This document shows, one piece after another, positions 61,244-64,000 of a stretch of DNA of 64,000 nt. The notes beneath the pieces are model-generated. The model was not told the DNA's origin. It ran no database searches and saw only the letters and a program-made list of their open reading frames with translations. The DNA is from Cytobacillus citreus (lineage in GTDB: Bacteria > Bacillota > Bacilli > Bacillales > Cytobacillaceae), in NCBI RefSeq assembly GCF_018343665.1, contig NZ_JAGYPM010000008.1, forward strand, positions 1 to 64,000, in the 5' to 3' direction. The position numbers and the translations under genes were made by a program. Within the stretch, counting starts at the first letter, position 1, and the number at the start of each line of letters is the position of its first letter.

Positions 61244-62884
61244 ATGAGTAATGTAAAATGGGGTACTCCACAATCATTGCGCGCCTTACTTTGCGACCTC
61301 GTTAGCTGGCAAAGCAGGACTCTTACAGATGGTGAACTTGAATTCGCTTATCTTGTAAAATCAAAGCTAATGGAGCTAGACTACTTCAAAGAAAACCCGT
61401 CTTACACGGCACTTCATGACGCTGGATTAGGACGTAATGTCGTTACCGCTTTATATAAAAATCCAGATGTGGCAGAAACAATCGTTCTTATTAGCCATTT
61501 CGACACGGTCCACACGGAAGAATACGGTGATCTCGAACCATTAGCGTTCCAACCAGAAGAGCTTACGAAAATTTTGAAAGATCGTTCAGACGAACTTCCA
61601 GAAGAGGCACGGATTGACATAGAGTCTGGCAACTACTTATTCGGACGCGGAACGATGGACATGAAAACAGGACTCGCTCTTCAAATGGCTCTAATTGAAA
61701 AGGCCAGTATCGAAAAGTGGCCTATCAATTTACTGCTAGTCACTGTACCGGATGAAGAAGTAAACTCAGCAGGGATGCGTGCCGCAGTCCCAGAGCTAGT
61801 CCGTTTACGGAAAGAGCATCAATTAACATACAAATTATTTCTTAATAGTGAACCGACTTTTTCACAGGAGCCTGGAGATCCGAACTATTATATTTATTCT
61901 GGTACCATCGGAAAAATCATGCCAGCTGTTTTATTCTATGGAAAGGAAACACATGTTGGAGAGCCCATGAGCGGCATGACAGCTAACTTTATGGCCTCCT
62001 TTCTAACACAGCACATGGAATGGAATCCATTATTCCGCGAGTCTGACCTTGGCGAAAACACGCCTTTACCAGTTTCGCTCCAGCAAAAAGACTTAAAAAT
62101 GGAATATTCAACCCAAACGCCATATCGAGCTGCGGCTCTTTATAACGTCTTCCTTATGAAGCGCAGCGCAGCTGAAGTGATGGATATTTTCACAAAAGTG
62201 GCTTGGAAAACTGCGAAAGCTTGTAATGAGGCTTATTTGCAAATATGCGAGAGCGAAGGCGTTAGACCAGTTGGTAAAGTGAACGTCCTACGGTATGAAG
62301 AACTACTCCAGCATGCTGAAAAAAAATTAGGTGGTGAAGCCATCTCAAAAATAAAATCAAATGCATTAGCAAACGCAAATTGGGATGACCGTGAAAAATC
62401 GATTCGTATCGTTGACTCACTTATGATCCAATGTCAAGAACTTGGGCCTACTATGGTTCTGCTGTATGCACCTCCATACTACCCAGCTGTCAATACTTCA
62501 AAGGATCCACTCGTCATCAAAGCGATCGATTTAATGAAAAAAACTGGCATAGAACAGTTTAATTTAGAAGTAAACCAAATCCATTATTTTAATGGAATCT
62601 GTGATCTTAGCTACGTCTCTTACGAGGACGAGGCTGAAGGCTGGACAACTTTCGAAAAAAACACACCCGTTTGGGGAGACACATACAGTATTCCATTTGC
62701 TGAAATGAAGCAATTGCAAGCACCAGTATTAAATGTTGGCCCTTTCGGAAAGGACGCACATAAGCGTACAGAACGGCTTCATATCGAAAGTGCATTTGTA
62801 CAGCTTCCGGTCATGTTAGAAACATTAGTCCGAAGTTTATTCGCAGAAATAGTCCCTTACAGCGATAAAAGACAAATCAGCTGA
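61244..62884 (+). CDS. M20 family metallohydrolase (RocB-like)
   Basis: A 546-residue M20/peptidase-T-like enzyme. Metal ligands in SHFDTVH (about 83) and GRGTMDMKTGLAL (about 136), the catalytic Glu pair in VPDEEVNSAGMRAA, and a late DAHKRTERLH. Length and shape match RocB of arginine-utilisation operons rather than simple dipeptidases. With the TRAP importer and aminotransferase it may deacylate or hydrolyse an imported amino-acid derivative. Start after AAAGGAG. Confidence 0.87.
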   Translation: MSNVKWGTPQSLRALLCDLVSWQSRTLTDGELEFAYLVKSKLMELDYFKENPSYTALHDAGLGRNVVTALYKNPDVAETIVLISHFDTVHTEEYGDLEPLAFQPEELTKILKDRSDELPEEARIDIESGNYLFGRGTMDMKTGLALQMALIEKASIEKWPINLLLVTVPDEEVNSAGMRAAVPELVRLRKEHQLTYKLFLNSEPTFSQEPGDPNYYIYSGTIGKIMPAVLFYGKETHVGEPMSGMTANFMASFLTQHMEWNPLFRESDLGENTPLPVSLQQKDLKMEYSTQTPYRAAALYNVFLMKRSAAEVMDIFTKVAWKTAKACNEAYLQICESEGVRPVGKVNVLRYEELLQHAEKKLGGEAISKIKSNALANANWDDREKSIRIVDSLMIQCQELGPTMVLLYAPPYYPAVNTSKDPLVIKAIDLMKKTGIEQFNLEVNQIHYFNGICDLSYVSYEDEAEGWTTFEKNTPVWGDTYSIPFAEMKQLQAPVLNVGPFGKDAHKRTERLHIESAFVQLPVMLETLVRSLFAEIVPYSDKRQIS

Positions 62885-62927
62885 ATTTATTCACGTGAAT
62901 AAAACAGATTAACTATGATTGAATAGA

Positions 62928-63061
62928 AAGACTTGGCGTTCGCCAAGTCTTTTTTTGGCGAATGCCTTAGTTTTTCTTATATGCGATTTTATTAGCAGAT
63001 ATTTACTTGAACACACACTTTGCTTTAGTACGTTAATAAAATTAAACTTCCGATTAGCTAA
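62928..63061. repeat. ~125-bp direct repeat, copy 2, with terminator
   Basis: Begins with GACTTGGCG/CGCCAAGTC followed by TTTTTTT (terminator of the operon), which overlaps the alternative hairpin GGCGTTCGCCAA/TTGGCGAATGCC. Then it follows copy 1 at 27607 to GATTAGCTAA. Both copies lie downstream of a TRAP locus. Confidence 0.85.
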
Positions 63062-63065
63062 GATA

Positions 63066-63124
63066 AACAAGCAGGATATCCCTAACTAAATAAGTTAATT
63101 GGAAATTCTGCTTGTCTTTTTTAT
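63066..63124 (+). terminator. Second terminator-like hairpin
   Basis: AAGCAGGATATCC and GGAAATTCTGCTT with a long loop, then GTCTTTTTTAT. The rest of the gap to 63209 holds nothing I recognise. Confidence 0.55.
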
Positions 63125-63209
63125 CGGATGGATAAGCATAATAAAGCGGAAAGAGCAGGAGGGCCGACTTTGCATTGATAATATACATATTCCCTTGCTT
63201 TAAACCTAT

Positions 63210-64000
63210 TCATACCACTTCAGTCGGCACCCATCCTACAAGTCCATTATTCTTTTTTATTAAAATATAACCTGATTGCTGAGCATCCAGTACCTTTACA
63301 ACCTCATCTTGCTGAACGGAGAGAAATGTTGTGCTTAAATCACCTTCACAGTTCACACATTCATCTTTTTCCACTAGATACTCATTTTTAATCCACTGCA
63401 TGATTCCAAGTTTTACATTCTCGCAAAGTGTAAAATAAGGCTCTCTACGAATAATGGTCATTTCATAATTTGGATAAGTTACGGTACCAACACGATTCGT
63501 TTGATCAATATAATCTTGTTTTACTTTTCGTTCCTTGACATTCTCATCAACAAACTGAAACGAAAATTGATTATGTTCGAAAATAAGAGCATTCAGTTGG
63601 CCATCACTTTTAATCTGATTACCGCCATCTATCGCAATGATTTTTTTCTCGTGATCAATAATCGGATTGTTTGAGCTTTCAGCATGATAACGATAATTGA
63701 CAGCAGGCCAGTGCCCGACAATGACCATTTTATTCAATTGATGCCCTTTTTCATAAAAAGAATCAACAGACAGGGCATACTCTTCCGTCGTTTGCTCCCA
63801 GTCAGGACGGTTCTCAATACCTGCATGGACAATCATGAATTTCTCTGTATCATAAGCGACAGGCAATGCTTCGAGCCAATCCAATTCTTCTTTATAATAA
63901 AGCTCATAAACTTTCGCAACCTGCCACACATCATTGAGATTTTCTAAAGATTGGTGCTGCTCCTCCAGCATTTCATTTAATAGTGAATTCCTTCTCACCC
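63210..64000 (-). CDS. Metallophosphoesterase, C-terminal part (runs off the window)
   Basis: At least 262 residues in frame to the right edge. Late metallophosphatase motifs: FMIVHAGIENRP (His) and VIVGHWPAVNY (GHW), then IAIDGGNQI, as in serine/threonine phosphatase-like enzymes. The metal motifs GDxHG, GDxxDRG and GNH are not in the visible part, so the 5' end lies beyond 64000. A C-terminal SH3-like segment (VLDAQQSGYILIKKNNGLVGWVP) ends the protein. Confidence 0.8.
   Translation of the reverse strand, partial: VRRNSLLNEMLEEQHQSLENLNDVWQVAKVYELYYKEELDWLEALPVAYDTEKFMIVHAGIENRPDWEQTTEEYALSVDSFYEKGHQLNKMVIVGHWPAVNYRYHAESSNNPIIDHEKKIIAIDGGNQIKSDGQLNALIFEHNQFSFQFVDENVKERKVKQDYIDQTNRVGTVTYPNYEMTIIRREPYFTLCENVKLGIMQWIKNEYLVEKDECVNCEGDLSTTFLSVQQDEVVKVLDAQQSGYILIKKNNGLVGWVPTEVV

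Overview
The window looks like chromosomal DNA of a low-GC Gram-positive, endospore-forming-type bacterium of the family Bacillaceae. The evidence is the 16S rRNA gene on the left edge, strong Shine-Dalgarno sites, frequent TTG/GTG starts, T-box leaders, sigma-A type promoters and B. subtilis-like families (Vpr, HemAT, OsmC, PadR, UgpC). The genus cannot be fixed by eye.

Layout. 1-1.6 kb: 16S rRNA (minus strand) with three tandem promoters. 2.2-9.4 kb: small membrane proteins, an acetyltransferase, a 5'-nucleotidase-type phosphoesterase, and a divergent phosphonate-type ABC transporter (phnD-C-E-E) behind a PhoP-box-like array. 9.5-14.6 kb: a mobile-element graveyard with a frameshifted serine recombinase, an intact IS3/IS150-type element, an internally deleted Tn3-type transposase and a MITE-like element. 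These surround an OsmC gene and a Crp/Fnr regulator that share a clear operator. 14.6-24.2 kb: an APH(6)-type kinase, an acetyltransferase, a UgpCAEB-type sugar/glycerol-phosphate transporter with an MBL-fold hydrolase, and an ABC-F antibiotic-resistance-type protein behind a textbook ribosome-controlled attenuator. 24.4-27.5 kb: FMN reductase, acetyltransferase, SnoaL-like protein, YrdB and TetR. 27.8-34.2 kb: a TRAP dicarboxylate-type transporter with its two-component system and an extra binding protein. 34.5-42.7 kb: HAD phosphatase, TetR remnant, a large Vpr-type subtilase, and a PadR-MFS pair with a 43-bp palindromic operator.

43-49.2 kb holds the most unusual material. A MutS2-like ATPase keeps the KOW domain but lacks the Smr nuclease domain, and sits behind a leader with overlapping small ORFs and terminators. 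Next is a short threonyl-tRNA synthetase without TGS and editing domains, behind three tandem T-boxes. Tandem repeat arrays are inserted between those T-boxes. 49.2-54.6 kb: HemAT-like chemoreceptor, YnfA, DUF1835 protein, DinB/DUF1572 protein, a broken dehydrogenase and a VOC protein. 54.8-62.9 kb: a GntR-controlled catabolic locus (FAD-linked 2-hydroxyacid dehydrogenase diverging from GntR, TRAP transporter, aminotransferase, M20/RocB-like hydrolase). A metallophosphoesterase runs off the right edge.

Two patterns cut across the genes. First, five intergenic arrays with largely different sequences share an exact 52-bp period (five turns of B-DNA); a sixth has a 41-bp period. Second, a modular palindromic repeat family occurs as full copies of about 230-280 bp and minimal copies of about 55 bp, mostly directly at gene 3' ends. 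A direct repeat of about 125 bp also lies downstream of each of the two TRAP loci, 35 kb apart.
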